64,000 bases of DNA from Solen grandis (Eukaryota; Mollusca; Bivalvia; Adapedonta; Solenidae), in contig CM037780.1 of the NCBI GenBank assembly GCA_021229015.1, positions 66,322,055-66,386,054 on the forward strand. Direction: 5' to 3'. Of the stretch, positions 1 to 11,136 are shown one piece after another (position 1 is the first letter of the stretch; every line of letters starts with the position of its first letter). Both the position numbers and the translations under genes were made by a program. The notes under the pieces are model-generated. The model was given only the letters and a program-made list of their open reading frames with translations, had not been told where the DNA came from and did no database searches.

Positions 1-824
1 AATAATATAACTGTGGCTTTCTCTCTTGTAAAAGAATGCAAATATGCACTGTTAGTAATGTCTCTCTACATACGGCTTAAATCTTTTAAGAATAACCAAG
101 TGTTGTGCCCCCAGTCATACTCTTTATGGCCAATGTATGCTTTGTTTGAATCCAAACTTATGATGCTGAGTTCCTTGAATGCTTATCTCATCACGCTTCT
201 GTTGTGCACAAGTATCATTTAATTTAGGCACTGTATGTTTTATGTTTATGATATTGTACAACAGCAAGATGATACTTATATAGTGTATTACTGTATTACT
301 ACTGTAGACCTGGTTATACAAAGGATTCTAGCCCCTAACACATGAGAGGTGTCACGATAATGAACCAGTTCAAAATCAGATCGGGTTTGAGTAGCTTCAG
401 TCTGATAGGTTTTAATTTTGTTTGGTTCTTTAAGACCTGTTTAGGCCTTGAGATTGCTTGCTTTCTGATATTGCATGGTTTGGCAAATTTGAGTGAAAAA
501 GGATTAATTTGCTATGCAAACAAAAGGCCTTTTTAAATGTTTATAGGGATAAAACAAATTGTATGATAATGCATTAAATACTCTGGGATACCATGTCATA
601 CCGGTAAATGTTTCTGGATACCATGTCATAAATGTTTGGCTTGATTGAAAGAAAGAGCACAGGGGCAGTTTATTTGAAAGGACAACTTCTAAAGGTGCAG
701 CTTATATATTCCTGCAATAATTTGAATGCTTAATTTAGATTAATTGAAGCCATTGTCGGTCTGTATTTCAAAGAGCTTATGTCAATTTTAATGAAAAGTT
801 CATGTCATAAACTTTTGTTTACAG
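1..824. other. Intron or upstream DNA of the first gene
   Basis: No supported gene. The stretch ends in a good 3' splice acceptor (pyrimidine-rich tract then ACAG at 821-824), so at least its right part is probably intron of the gene whose last exon follows. A short direct duplication of GGATACCATGTCAT lies near 585-630. The short open frames here have no recognisable domain. Confidence 0.5.
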
Positions 825-961
825 ATGCGTACGACCGAGAATTCAAGTATGCATATTCTAAACTGTCACCTGGTGAGATCAAAAGATTGCAGCGCGATGA
901 CAAACCACGCACCCAGATGGTGAAGTGTTGTCGCAACGCTTTCTGTGAACTGGAAGTTTGA
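825..961 (+). CDS. Terminal coding exon of an unrecognised protein
   Basis: The exon starts after TTTGTTTACAG and opens with the last two bases of a split codon (..AT). It then encodes AYDREFKYAYSKLSPGEIKR and a basic, cysteine-containing C-terminus ending CCRNAFCELEV before TGA at 959-961. About 45 residues are visible, highly charged, with no membrane segment or signal. I do not recognise the family. The clean acceptor, balanced codon use with several CpG-containing codons unlike the surrounding AT-rich DNA, and a long AT-rich tail after the stop support a real last exon. Earlier exons lie left of the window. It could instead be a conserved fragment of a pseudogene. Confidence 0.6.
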
Positions 962-3900
962 TGAGAGCAGCTAGAAAACCAGACTTAAGGAGACAATGGA
1001 AAACATTGGTAGTGGTGGGCTTAAAGAGGAACAGTAAACCCAGACTCTCGTGCCAAGGGTGAGATACGTCTCTAAACCAAGAACTATCACATAATTATAA
1101 GCACAGCTGGGTTGATAGATACACAGAACACATTGAAGTGATGATCAAACAGTTTGCTGGAATGGTATAGGATGGTGGTGAAGAGAGGATCAGTAATATT
1201 TCCTGAATACTGGTTAATCATGGCTGAAAACTCACCAGTAAAATGCCCACATGGAAACATTTCACATGACCTCGTACAGTTTTAATACACCTTAGCTCAG
1301 CATTTTGTTATTGGTTGTCAGAAAATCATCGCAGGATAGTTTAATTCAGCTCTCGTTCAGCTTAAATACTCAAAAATGCAAGTAAAAATCAGAGACAACA
1401 CATTTGCTAGCACATATGGTTTGGAAAACATTGTTAAGTATTTAAAGCTAAATTGTCATAGTACATTCCTAAGAATCATAGTTTTTTTTACATTGATTGA
1501 GAAGTAAATGGTCATAAATGTTATAAATCCATATTACTGTGTGTTACGGTTTAGCCATTGAAGACATACATTGGAGAAATCAGACGCAATAATTACTACA
1601 TTGTAATTGTTATTGTAATTGAACACTATCACTGACTTGTTTGCCTTTAAATTGGTATCACAGAAATTCACATCTTTAGAAAGGGAAATTAAGCATCAAT
1701 GTAAGCTTTATCTTCATTGTTGATAAATTTGGTCATAATTGTGTAAGTCTACATATGGTTGAAGAGAGAGACTTCAAGAGGAAAATGAATGATAAAAGGG
1801 TATTGTTACAGTTTGTAATGACAGATGCATGTACAGAGATGCATTAGGTATACAAATGGATACAGTGTCTTTCTTATCTGTAGCTATATGACCCAATGTG
1901 TTGTTACTAACCACTAGTTTTCTGAACTCAGTGAGTTATTCAATAGAGAAATATTCACAATATCTTATTTCAGTGGGTTAGATTAAGGTTTCAGGAGTAT
2001 ATCACTTATAACTGGGAACTTGATGAGTCACTGCTGAACCTATCACTTACACATACCAATGGTTAACTGACACATCTGTGAAATAATGAATATGTATTAT
2101 TCATGAAAACTGATGTACTTATGTTAATTGATCTTGCCACCAGCAGTAACAGATGTTAAGGTATGTGGCATCTTTAAACTATTGATAAACAACTTACACT
2201 CAAGTCAGCAAATTTTTTTTTTTCATTTTGGTTAATAATTATACACCCACTACACAGCGTGAAGTGGGACTATATAGGAACCAAGCTAGTCACAACTCGT
2301 GCTACACTCACATTATAAAACATTACATGAAGTTTGGTAATTGTTGTTAACAATTCCGCCATACTTGGATTAATGATTTATCAGGATAAGACTAATCAGA
2401 AGACAAGTGCAGATAATTTTGTGAGAGTTATAGCTCCTTTGTGTCAAAGGGGTATGCTAGGGTATTAATCACCTTCATTGATAGTTTTCATTGAATTTCA
2501 TAACTTAATCAATACCAAGTAACGATAATTTCGTAAGAGTTTCAACAATAATATGATATGATATTAAAGTGAAAATTAATTTCAACACTTTGTGAAAATT
2601 GAATTTGTTAAAGAAAACAGAATTTCAAAATTTGTTTCACTTATTATTTAATATACTACTATTCAAACAAATCTGTGAGGTTACCAGGTTGATATTTTGT
2701 CTCATGGCATTAATGTATACAGTATTTATCCTGTAAGGTAAGTAATATACTAGTACCTGCACTCATGCTAATTGAATCCATATATTGATTGTTTATTGGG
2801 TAGCCCAGGTCTTTAGTGGTCACATGTTGCAGAGGCTCATTCTTTTATGGTCTACAATATTTTGTTCTTGAATAATGAAATATGTCACACGTAGACTCCT
2901 GCAATAAAAACTAACAACAGAGATTATAGTTTTGCAACACATTGGGTTGGGGGTTAGATTATAGAGACTGGGGTTTGATCAAGTGTTACTTAATGTCAGT
3001 TACATAGGAATATTGGAATCAGTCAGTAGGTTGTTCAAACAAACAGTCTATTTTTTTTTAGACCACTTTCACAACTTGGCATCTATTAAGGAATAAATTG
3101 ATAGGAGAAAAACTGTAATATATAAGTTTATTTCTAAAAAAGAATAATTTTAATTATTTATAAGTTTTTATTTTTTACTCTGAAATACATGTATAAATTT
3201 TGTACTTAATAAAACATGTACTAGTAATTTGGTCTGAAAATAATATATTGTGATAATTCACATCGTAATTGCATTGTCATATGAGAGCCTAGTGAGATAC
3301 ATGTTACTGAAGGGAATATTTCTGTGACCTGTTCCTGGTACTTTTCATGGTTACCATATGTACATGCAGAAACTTTGTCAACTTAATTCAGGTTCATCCA
3401 GAAATAGTTACTAAGTTGATAGTATAACTGATTGGTGTTTATCCTTAACTATTTTACTGTGTAACTGAGCAATATGTGAGTAAATACTGAATATGTCGGA
3501 AATTGACATTAAGAAATACATTTAAAAGGATATCTACAATCTTGATTGGTTATAAATTGTGATATACCAAAACCAGTTACGGTCTGTCTGATATGAAATA
3601 TTCCATGCAATAAGTAAATATAATAATTATGAAAAGGAATTAGATATTGAAATTAGAAAAAGATTTAATGGGACTAGAGCAGGTTTTATAAGACAGAGAT
3701 CAAGTTTATGGGCTTTTTTATGAACTTCAGTGGTGTAAAAAACAGGAAATTGCTGTGATTATTAGTAAGGTGTGCAAGTAAACTGAATGAAGGTTTGTGT
3801 ATAGCAGGGCTTGTGAAATAGTTTTTACTTCAACATCATTGTGTGCCAGGAATAAAAGCTAATTCCTACTTGATGTTGTTTTATATAAATTACATATGAT

Positions 3901-4430
3901 TATGTTCTTGATATTTAATATGATTTTGTTTGTAATTTTTTATTATGATTTCAAATGGTTTGCTGAGATTATAAGATATGAAAATAAGTCAGTATAATGT
4001 ATCTAAAATAATGTATGTATATTTTCCTGTTAGTGTTTACTTGTGAAAAAAAATGTGTTTATAAAATTGGGGTTTATTTCAGGTTTTATAGCAAGGGATG
4101 ATTACATTTATTTTGGAATGGTGTTTCATGTATTGTAAATTGAATCATGAATATGATTGAAGTGTATATTTGTAATGGTTTGTATATAATGATGGTGAAC
4201 TGCTTTATTTCTTTATGTAAGTCCAGGACAAAAAATGTCCATCGTGTATACGTTTGTCCTCACATGAATGTATCGTGCTACCTAAATGTAAAGAGATAAC
4301 AAACAATAAAAAAAATGATTTTATTGCCATTTGGTTTTCACGTTGTCCTGTTATAATTCCATGCAAACATTGAACCTGTAGAGAATGATATGATTTGTTA
4401 TGACTGATGCTTTACCTCAAAAATATTCTA
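962..4430 (+). other. Probable long 3' UTR and intergenic DNA
   Basis: AT-rich, no supported coding region. Candidate poly(A) signals AATAAA occur at 2903-2908, 3208-3213 and 4305-4310; the last sits in an A-rich context. Which one is used cannot be told from sequence. A decayed dispersed element lies at about 2236-2490 (listed separately). Confidence 0.35.
2236..2490 (+). repeat. Dispersed element with 5' TATACCC-type hairpin
   Basis: It opens with a TATACACCCAC...GTGGGACTATATA foldback and closes near a GGTAT(T)AATCACC...GATAGTT motif. Relatives share this opening at about 5829 and 35726, and the closing motif also recurs near 35990-36020 and 56775-56815. No coding capacity. Boundaries are approximate. 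Confidence 0.4.
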
Positions 4431-4682
4431 GGTTGTGGGTTCCCTGCCATGACATAAAGTCATAGAAAATAGTACTGGTATAGCTCCCTTGCTTGGTGCT
4501 CAGCATATAAGGACTGGTTGGCCCGGTGTCAGGATAATGTGACTGGGTGTGGTATCATGCCACATGTCTAAGGCGGGATACTGCAGTGTGACAGCACTAT
4601 ATCTGTCTCAAGTAGACATCGTCTCCAAATGACTGAAATACTGTCAGTGGGACGTGAAATCCAATAAACATACAAAAACATT
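4431..4682 (+). mobile_element. tRNA-derived SINE, family 1, 5'-truncated
   Basis: It begins in the box B region (GGTTGTGGGTTCCCTGCC) and continues with the family signature blocks: GCTCCCTTGCTTGG, GTGACTGGGTGTGGTATCAT, AAGTAGACATCGTCTCC and a tail ending in AATAAACATACAAA. The same blocks recur at 5606, 13773, 46745, 49884 and 57352, which defines the family. The box A part is lost. Confidence 0.75.
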
Positions 4683-5605
4683 CCATGTACAAATTTAAGG
4701 CTTAATGACTAATTTTTTTTTTTTTTTATTACTGAACTTAAAATGGTATATAAAACAGCAGATAGTTGTCTTAGCTGTGCAAAACTGTTTCTCTACAAGA
4801 TTGGGTGAGCAAACACAGGAGACCCTGATCAGACAGATCCTTTTGCATCTTGATCTCTTGATAGTCGATGCATCAACAGGATTCTATATGAGGTAAAGGT
4901 AGTGAAAATGGATTGGAAATAAATCTGATGAAAAATTTGGATAGTAATGTATATCTTGGGTGTGTGATTCGACAGTCCCAGTTTTAACTTAGTTGAGATT
5001 TTGAACTAAGCTGTAATTGATAGTACATGTACCCAGTAACCTAGCCTAGTGAATGTAGAGAAACATAACTGATTGGTTGGGGTGGCCTAGTGGCTTGAAA
5101 TAAACCATGTGTATGATGACAATTCAACAATTGTATTGGAAACCAGACACGTGTGAAATGAACACAGGCAAGCAATGATGCGCGTCATGTAAAATTGTAT
5201 CTACATCCTGAGGGTATGAGAGATGTACAGCTCAGTGCAAATACAAATTGTTATAAGTAAAATTACTTACCACTTTTATAGGGTATTAAAAAGAAGGCAG
5301 AATCTCTGTGAGATGCTGCAAAATAGTCACTCCATTAACACTGAAATGGTACTCGGTATTTGAGGGTACCTTCAGGTACTAGGAAAATTAACTACAGGTG
5401 GATGAGACCCCATGTGAGTTCATGCAGAGCACCAGAAGCTGGAAGGTGAGGATAATGTGACTGTTGACTCCACAGTGAGGCCACCAATACCAATCTTCAG
5501 GTGGGGAAGATATCCAGCCATATACCGTTGCAGACCAAATGCTTAATAGGTCTTTGTGCAGACACGCTAAAAATATATGTTTGAAGAAAGATAATCACAA
5601 GACAC

Positions 5606-5827
5606 AATCAACCGGTGGCCATATGGCTACAGCATCCAATTCGCGTGTCCGATCCTCGGCTACTACATAACACAGTTGTTGATATAATGTAGTTGGCCTG
5701 ATGTCAAGTTAATGTGAATGGGTGTGGTATCGTGCCACGTCTATGGCGTGATACTGCAGAGTGGCAGCACTGTATCTGTCTCAAGTAGACATTGTCTGCA
5801 AATGAGCGTGACGTTAAACCAATCACT
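5606..5827 (+). mobile_element. SINE family 1, diverged copy
   Basis: It carries the same body as the other family 1 copies (GTGAATGGGTGTGGTATCGT, CTCAAGTAGACATTGTCT, GACGTTAAACCAAT). The 5' part is diverged, with a weak box-B-like CCGATCCTCGG. It abuts the TATACCC-type hairpin repeat that runs into the first assembly gap. Confidence 0.65.
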
Positions 5828-5828
5828 A

Positions 5829-5919
5829 AGATTATTATACCCACACTACCCTAGGATAGGGGGCTATATAGGAATCACTTTATCCGTCCGTCGGTCCATC
5901 CGTCTGTCCTGATTTTTTT
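5829..5919 (+). repeat. 5' end of TATACCC-hairpin element, cut by a gap
   Basis: A foldback TATACCC...GGGGGCTATATAGG is followed by a CCGTCCGTCGGTCC-rich stretch typical of the leader of this dispersed family. It continues into the N gap. Confidence 0.45.
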
Positions 5920-6019
5920 NNNNNNNNNNNNNNNNNNNNNNNNNNNNNNNNNNNNNNNNNNNNNNNNNNNNNNNNNNNNNNNNNNNNNNNNNNNNNNNNN
6001 NNNNNNNNNNNNNNNNNNN
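5920..6019. other. Assembly gap (100 N)
   Basis: Exactly 100 unknown bases, the conventional size for a gap of unknown length. It sits inside repeats, as expected for a repeat-induced break. Confidence 0.98.
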
Positions 6020-6049
6020 AAAAGAGCAGCCCCAGATTGTAGTCCCCAT

Positions 6050-6165
6050 TTTATAATCAGCGCAACAGAGAAAAATCCATATTATAGCATTTGAAGTTCT
6101 AGTAAATTTATATGAATTCATCAAGTCATAAATTGGTAAATGAATATTCATGAGGTAAAGGTTTT
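6050..6165 (+). mobile_element. Right part of a TTAA-type MITE (family Q)
   Basis: It matches the right half of the family Q MITEs at 29681 and 36511: an AAAAATCCAT block, then AAGTCATAAATT and the terminus GAATATTCATGAGGTAAAGG. The left half is missing or in the gap. Confidence 0.5.
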
Positions 6166-6496
6166 AACAAGATCTCAGAAATCTTATAAAACCTGACAAT
6201 CAGAAAGCTCAATCTTACCCTTAATATTTTCAACCTGATCTTGCTGGAAATTTTATCAGTGAGAAGAAATCATGACCACTAACTAAGTGACTGACAACTT
6301 TAGAGAAAATAGACCTGCAATGTGGTCAGAATTTAAACATTTTTAGCTTGCCTGTTTCTCGAAGAAGAAAAAATGAGTTGTCATTATTCTGGTGTTGTAA
6401 TTGGCAGTGGTATCATAAAAACTTAAACCTTGGCCATAACTTTGCATGTTTATTTCCCATGAACAATGTGTGAAATTGTACACCAGTGCAACAGCC

Positions 6497-7094
6497 CAGA
6501 TTTTCCCCCCAGTCAGTTTTTCCCCCCTCTAATTTTAAGATTTTAGAGGTTGGGAAATTCTGGACAAGTCAGTTTTTTTTCCCCCTGTCTTATATATTGC
6601 GTGTGAATGTGTGAAATTCTTGACCAGTCAGTTTTTTCCCCCTGTCATATAGATTGAGCATGAAGTCGGGAAAATTCTGGCCTAGTCAGTTTTTCCCCCC
6701 CTGTCATTTAGATTGTTTGTGATGGTGGGAAAATTCTGGCCTATGTTTTTGTTGGGAAAATTCTTGACTGGTCAGTTTTTTCCCCCCCTATCCAATATAT
6801 TGTGTGTGATGGTGGGGAAATTCTGGACCAGTCAGTTTTTTCCCCCCTGTCATTTAGATTTTTCGTGATTGTGGGGAAATTCTGAACCAGTTAGTTTTTT
6901 CCCCCTATTCAATATATTGTTTGTGATGTTGGGGAAATTCTGGACCAGTCAGTTTTTTTCCCCAAATCTAATATTTTTACAAGAGATGGTGGGGAAATTC
7001 TTGATAAGTCAGTTTTTTTCCCCCGTATCCAATATATTGTGCGTGATGGTGGGGAAATTCTGGCCTAGTCAGTTTTTTCTCCCCTTTCATTTAG
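6497..7094 (+). repeat. Minisatellite array A, unit about 60-80 bases
   Basis: Imperfect tandem units run GTGGGGAAATTCTGG, CCAGTCAGTTTTTTCCCCC, then TAGATTGTTTGTGATG or CAATATATTGTGTGTG, with about 8-9 copies. C-runs vary in length. An open frame at 6869-7117 is a by-product of the repeat, not a gene. The array resumes at 10349 after a transposon. Confidence 0.85.
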
Positions 7095-8176
7095 GGCCAA
7101 GTGCAAATAAAGTGTGACATTAAGGTCCAAAACTGAACTGCTGTTGAGACTGCTTTTGCTAGTTCTTTTTCATAGTACATATAGTGAAAAACGCAGAAAG
7201 GATGCTTTTTTTTAAACAGATGCAGCTTTCTTAAAAATATATTGATTTTAGATAGAACTAAGATGGGTTTTTTTACACTTCATATAGCATTTTTAAATTT
7301 GAAAACTGTTATGTAAACCATTGGGTTTGACAATATTTTTTCATTATACATTAGGCAAGGGCATGTGACAAACTTTCAAGCTATATTTCATTTAGATTAA
7401 CTACATTTTTGAAAAAATATGGCAATTTGATGCCAGGAAATGTAACAATACAAAGAAACACACCTTTAATAATTTTTATTCTTAGATTGTAATTGAACAT
7501 TTACATAAAATAAATATTTGAAATAAAAACTTTATCAAATTCCTTCAAAATAAAACCAACCTGGCTTTGATACTCAAAGGCATTACTTAGCATCGTCCAA
7601 ACCAAAAATGTAGCGAAATTTCTTTTTAACCGTTATGGTTGGGACATATTACACTTCTTGTTTTTAAGGCTGAATTGTAAATCTTAACAAGCCTGAAGTT
7701 GTTTCATTTCACCATTAATTTAATATATGATGTTCAAAGTCTTCAAATACATTGAAATTGTCACTGATATTTATGGCACAAGTCTTCTTGTAGATCTATG
7801 TTAATTGCAGCAATAAGTAAGACACTTTTCACATTAAATGTTTGATTCACACATAACAATTCCAGCTCAGATCATTACAGTATTAAGCAAAATCATTTCT
7901 AGATCAGAACAAATACTTTGAAATAATATTTTGATTTTGATTCAAGTACACTTTGTATTTTAAAGTACATTAATTACCGTTATGGTTGGGACAACTTATA
8001 TGCCTAAATATTTAGGCTAAATATCTCCTGATGAAATAAGTCATTCTGATGTATTTCATCATCAAACTAACATAACATTAAAAAATACTTCAACACTTAG
8101 AACTATATAAACTAACTTTAAGACTTTTTCAACATGTTCTTGCAAGATGAAGACAGTCTGTCCTTCAAACATTTTG

Positions 8177-9143
8177 TTAACTAACAAGCACATTCACAGG
8201 TTGCACACGGGTCTGTAGTGGATTTTTTTTACCAGCATTTGGTGCATGTTTGTGGCTTTCAGTACCTGAAACAGCCTGTTTTAGTTCCTTTAGTTTTTAG
8301 CTATTGGTGAGCTATTAGGATCACCCTGCGCATGCGTCTGCATGTCTTTGTCGGTTGTCAACAATTTGCTTTAAATGATATCTCCTCTGAAACCACTGGA
8401 CAGAATTTGATTAAACTTGCTAAAATAAACTTGATCCATGTAGAATGCCTGGTTGCCATGGAAGCAAAAAATATGAAAAATTTAAAAATCATCTCCTTCA
8501 AAACTACTGGCCAGATTTCAAAATGTTTTTAGTACAGATGTTCTTTGGGAAACCCTCTATCAAGATTGCTAAAATTATTCTGATCTGTAAAAAAAACATG
8601 GCCACCAGGGGCAGGGCTAATATGCCTTATATGTATACAGTGAAATCTTTAAATGACATTTCCTCTGAAACTGTTGGACAGAATTTGATTAAACTTGGCA
8701 GGGATGCTTCACAAAAGTTGCTAAAATAAACTTGATCCAAGTAGAACTCTGGTTGCAATGGAAAGAAATAAATTATGAAAACTTTAAGAATTATCTCCAT
8801 AAAGCTACTGGCCAGATTTCAAAATGTTTTAGTACAGATGTTCCTTGGGTAACCCTATACTCAGGTGAGCGTCCCAGGGCCTCTTATGGCCCTCTTGTTT
8901 AAAATACTTAGCTTTTCTCTTCCGTTCTTGTTTTCTTAACTGTACATCTAGTTTAGCATTTTTTTTCTTTGTTCTTTCATTTTTTGTCTGTAACTTGCAC
9001 AATGGGCAATACTTTTTCTTATTCATTAGCTCATTGTTTTTCTATTTTTCACAATATGTTTTTTTGTCTCTTAGCTTAACATTCTTTACAACAGTTGTTT
9101 TCTTTTGTAAGTTATTGGACTTTAAGTCCCTTCCAAAGTTCAT
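8177..9143 (-). pseudogene. Lysine-rich reading frame broken by a stop and by a HINE
   Basis: On the - strand an ATG at 9143 opens a frame rich in Lys, Arg and Asn. An in-frame TAG lies after 33 codons. The frame then continues with KKKYCPLCKLQTKNERTKKK and KLDVQLRKQERKRKAKYF up to 8900, where the HINE at 8294-8899 intervenes. Beyond it the frame resumes in phase with LKELKQAVSGTE and ends at TAA (8177-8179). Continuity of phase and charge on both sides suggests one former coding region of about 115 codons, perhaps a DNA-binding or coiled-coil protein of the host transposon. No domain is recognised. Chance cannot be excluded. Confidence 0.4.
8294..8899 (+). mobile_element. HINE-like element, family A, copy 1
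   Basis: It starts TTTTTAGC (the inverted-repeat arm is partly deleted) and reads GGTGAGCTATTAGGATCACC. It ends CTCAGGTGAGCG, an AGGGCC...GGCCCT hairpin (8875-8892) and CTCTTGTT at 8899. The core has the type A module (ATCTCCTCTGAAACCACTGG, CTGGCCAGATTTCAAAATG) in two diverged repeats. It lies inside the TTAG element and splits the - strand reading frame there, so it is younger than that element. Confidence 0.75.
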
Positions 9144-10348
9144 TTTAACGACTAATTTCTCAATCGTAGTCTGAAACAGCAACCAAACACCATAAATTAA
9201 CTAGCATGAATCAATTTTAAAATTGTCCCAACCATAACGGTAGCTGTCTGCATTGCGTAAGTCTTAAAAAACAGAGTTTTAATAAAGAGAGTAAAATAAA
9301 ATATCTTTTTCTGTTGCAGAAATAATGAATGTAACATAATCTAAGCTTTAAACAAGCATGTGGCTTGTAGTTTTGAGTTTGCAAATTGTCTTTCTGAATA
9401 AACATTAATTTTAAGAATTACAATAAAAAGGAACAATATTCAACATACCATTATTCTGACTGACCTGTGTCACTTAAACAACTATAAAACAACTAAATAA
9501 ACGACTGATTTAATTTTAAAAGATGTTAAATGAATGTCAGAGGGGAGGAATTTAACCGTTATGGTTGGGACAGAACCGTTATGGTTGGGACATTACGTTT
9601 TCTTCCTCTTAGGGCTTTCCCATAGATTGGCTGAAAGATCTCTTGAAATGCAAAAGTTCTGATAGGCATCTAGGAAAATAAAACAGGGCTTGTGAGATGT
9701 GCAAAGCATAACTGTAAGGTAAAGGTTACCAATAAACATAAGGAGGGTGTTAACCGTTATGGTTGGGACATATTTTTTATAGTAGCAAATGATACAACCA
9801 AGCAGTGTGACATGCAAACTAATCAAAGCAAATGATCAAAATTTGAAGCTACATCTTACCTGCACTATTTTCAGTCTTGTTTGATTAAGTAAACCTATTA
9901 TTTGCTTATTTCTGATTTACCTTTATATTGGTGACTTCAAAATTTAGATTTTGGAGACATCTTGACCTTTTTTTCAAATATGTCATCAATATGTAACTTT
10001 TAACTATTGATAAAAATCAGTTGGTGATTTTACTAAATATATGGATACATATGATACATCCATGTTAAAACCCACCCAAAAAGCAATTTATTTTTATTTA
10101 TTCAAAAATTTAAAAAGGTAATAAAGTGCATGTCACACAAAAAACAGCGATTTTCGTCTTCTTTGCATTTTTCAATCTGCTATAACCTTCGAACCAATCA
10201 TCCGATTAACCTGAAATTTTCACCACAATACCATCACAATCATACCTTCCAGAAAACATCAATTTCAAAGTTGCTTTATTATTTTCCTTGGTGATATTTA
10301 TGTTTTATTCTTGGAGACACAAAAATGAACCCTTATTTGCACTTGGCC

Positions 10349-10925
10349 TTAGATTGTATTGATGGTGGGGAAATTTGGACAAGTCAGTTTTTTTCCCCCT
10401 GTCATGTAGATTGAGCATGAAGTTGGGAAAATTCTGGACAAGCCAGTTATTTCCCCCCTATCCAATATATTGTGCATGATGGTGGGGAAATTCTGGCCTA
10501 GTCAGTTCCCCCCCCCCCCCCTGTCATTTAGATTGTATTGATGGTGGGGAAATTCTGGCCAGAATAGGGGGGAAAAAACTGACTGGTCCAGAATTTCCCC
10601 CACCATCATGCACAATATACTAGGTAGGGGGGAAAAAACTGACTGGTCCAGAATTTCCCCACCATCATGCACAATATATTAGATAGGGGGAAAAAACTGA
10701 CAAGTCCAGAATTTCCCCACCTCAGAAACCTTAAAAAAAAGAGGGGGGGGGGAAAACTGACTGGATGGGGAAAAACCTGACTAGTTAGTTTTTTCCCCAG
10801 GGAAAAATCTGACTAGTCAGTTTCTTCCCCGGGGAAAAACCTGACCAGTCAGTTTCTTCCCCGGGGAAAAACCTGACCAGTCAGTTTTTCCCCGGGGAAG
10901 AAACTGACTGGGGAAAAACTTGACT
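10349..10925. repeat. Minisatellite array B with strand inversion and palindromes
   Basis: Continuation of array A. Up to about 10560 units read as in array A. From 10560 to 10740 they run in inverse orientation (GGGGGGAAAAAACTGACTGG, CCAGAATTTCCCC), giving a foldback of nearly 200 bases per arm. From 10760 to 10920 a shorter palindromic unit (CCCCGGGGAAAAACCTGAC, CAGTCAGTTTCTTCCCCGG) is repeated. No coding content. Confidence 0.85.
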
Positions 10926-11136
10926 GTTTGGCGTGTAGATTAGGTGTTCAGGAAGTGCTTGTTGATTTACATAGATTAACATCTTATTTTGGAATGACAT
11001 GGTCTATTAAAGCTTCTGTCTTCAAAATCTACATCAAGGGCCATAACTCTTAGGTCTATTTTCATTTAATTTTATCTCCTTTTTCTAAAAATAATCTAAC
11101 AGACAAGTGTTGGCATCCACATGCAGTGCTCTTGTT

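Larger units (their letters stand above)
7629..9770. repeat. Six exact copies of an 18-mer inside the TTAG element
   Basis: ACCGTTATGGTTGGGACA occurs on + at 7629-7646, 7976-7993, 9555-9572, 9575-9592 and 9753-9770, and on - at 9224-9241. All copies are identical although the surrounding sequence is not repeated. Two are adjacent at a 20-base pitch. The - copy lies about 80 bases before the start of the broken - strand frame. None is seen outside the element. They could be transposase-binding or regulatory sites; the function is not known. Confidence 0.85.
7095..10348. mobile_element. 3254-bp terminal-inverted-repeat DNA transposon, superfamily unknown
   Basis: The termini are perfect 16-bp inverted repeats GGCCAAGTGCAAATAA, flanked by a perfect TTAG duplication (7091-7094 and 10349-10352). 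Removing the element and one TTAG rejoins the minisatellite unit exactly. Inside are six copies of an 18-mer, a broken lysine-rich reading frame on the - strand and a nested HINE at 8294-8899. No transposase motif is recognisable, so it is probably non-autonomous or dead. A 4-bp target duplication is known in several superfamilies (Sola, Ginger, Chapaev, piggyBac with TTAA). These termini do not let me choose. Confidence 0.8.
6340..11136 (+). mobile_element. HINE-like element, family C, with satellite core and nested insertions
   Basis: The 5' end is TTTTTAGCTTGCCTGTT at 6340. The 3' end, CTAACAGACAAGTG, an imperfect hairpin and CTCTTGTT, ends at 11136. The two arms are inverted repeats of each other (about 9 of 11). 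Between them lies a minisatellite (6497-7094 and 10349-10925) split by a 3254-bp transposon. A short copy with both ends is at 52417-52531, which supports the boundaries. The plan matches Helentron-type non-autonomous elements (subterminal inverted repeats, 3' hairpin, central minisatellite); the class is inferred. Without the insertion it would be about 1.5 kb. Confidence 0.6.

Noticed and set aside
5864..6151. Open frame on - running through the N gap
   Set aside because: It consists largely of unknown residues and repeat sequence.
6869..7117. 82-codon open frame with repeated VGKFW-SQFFSP phrases
   Set aside because: It is a translation of the minisatellite array; the repeats are of DNA units with variable C-runs that shift the frame elsewhere.
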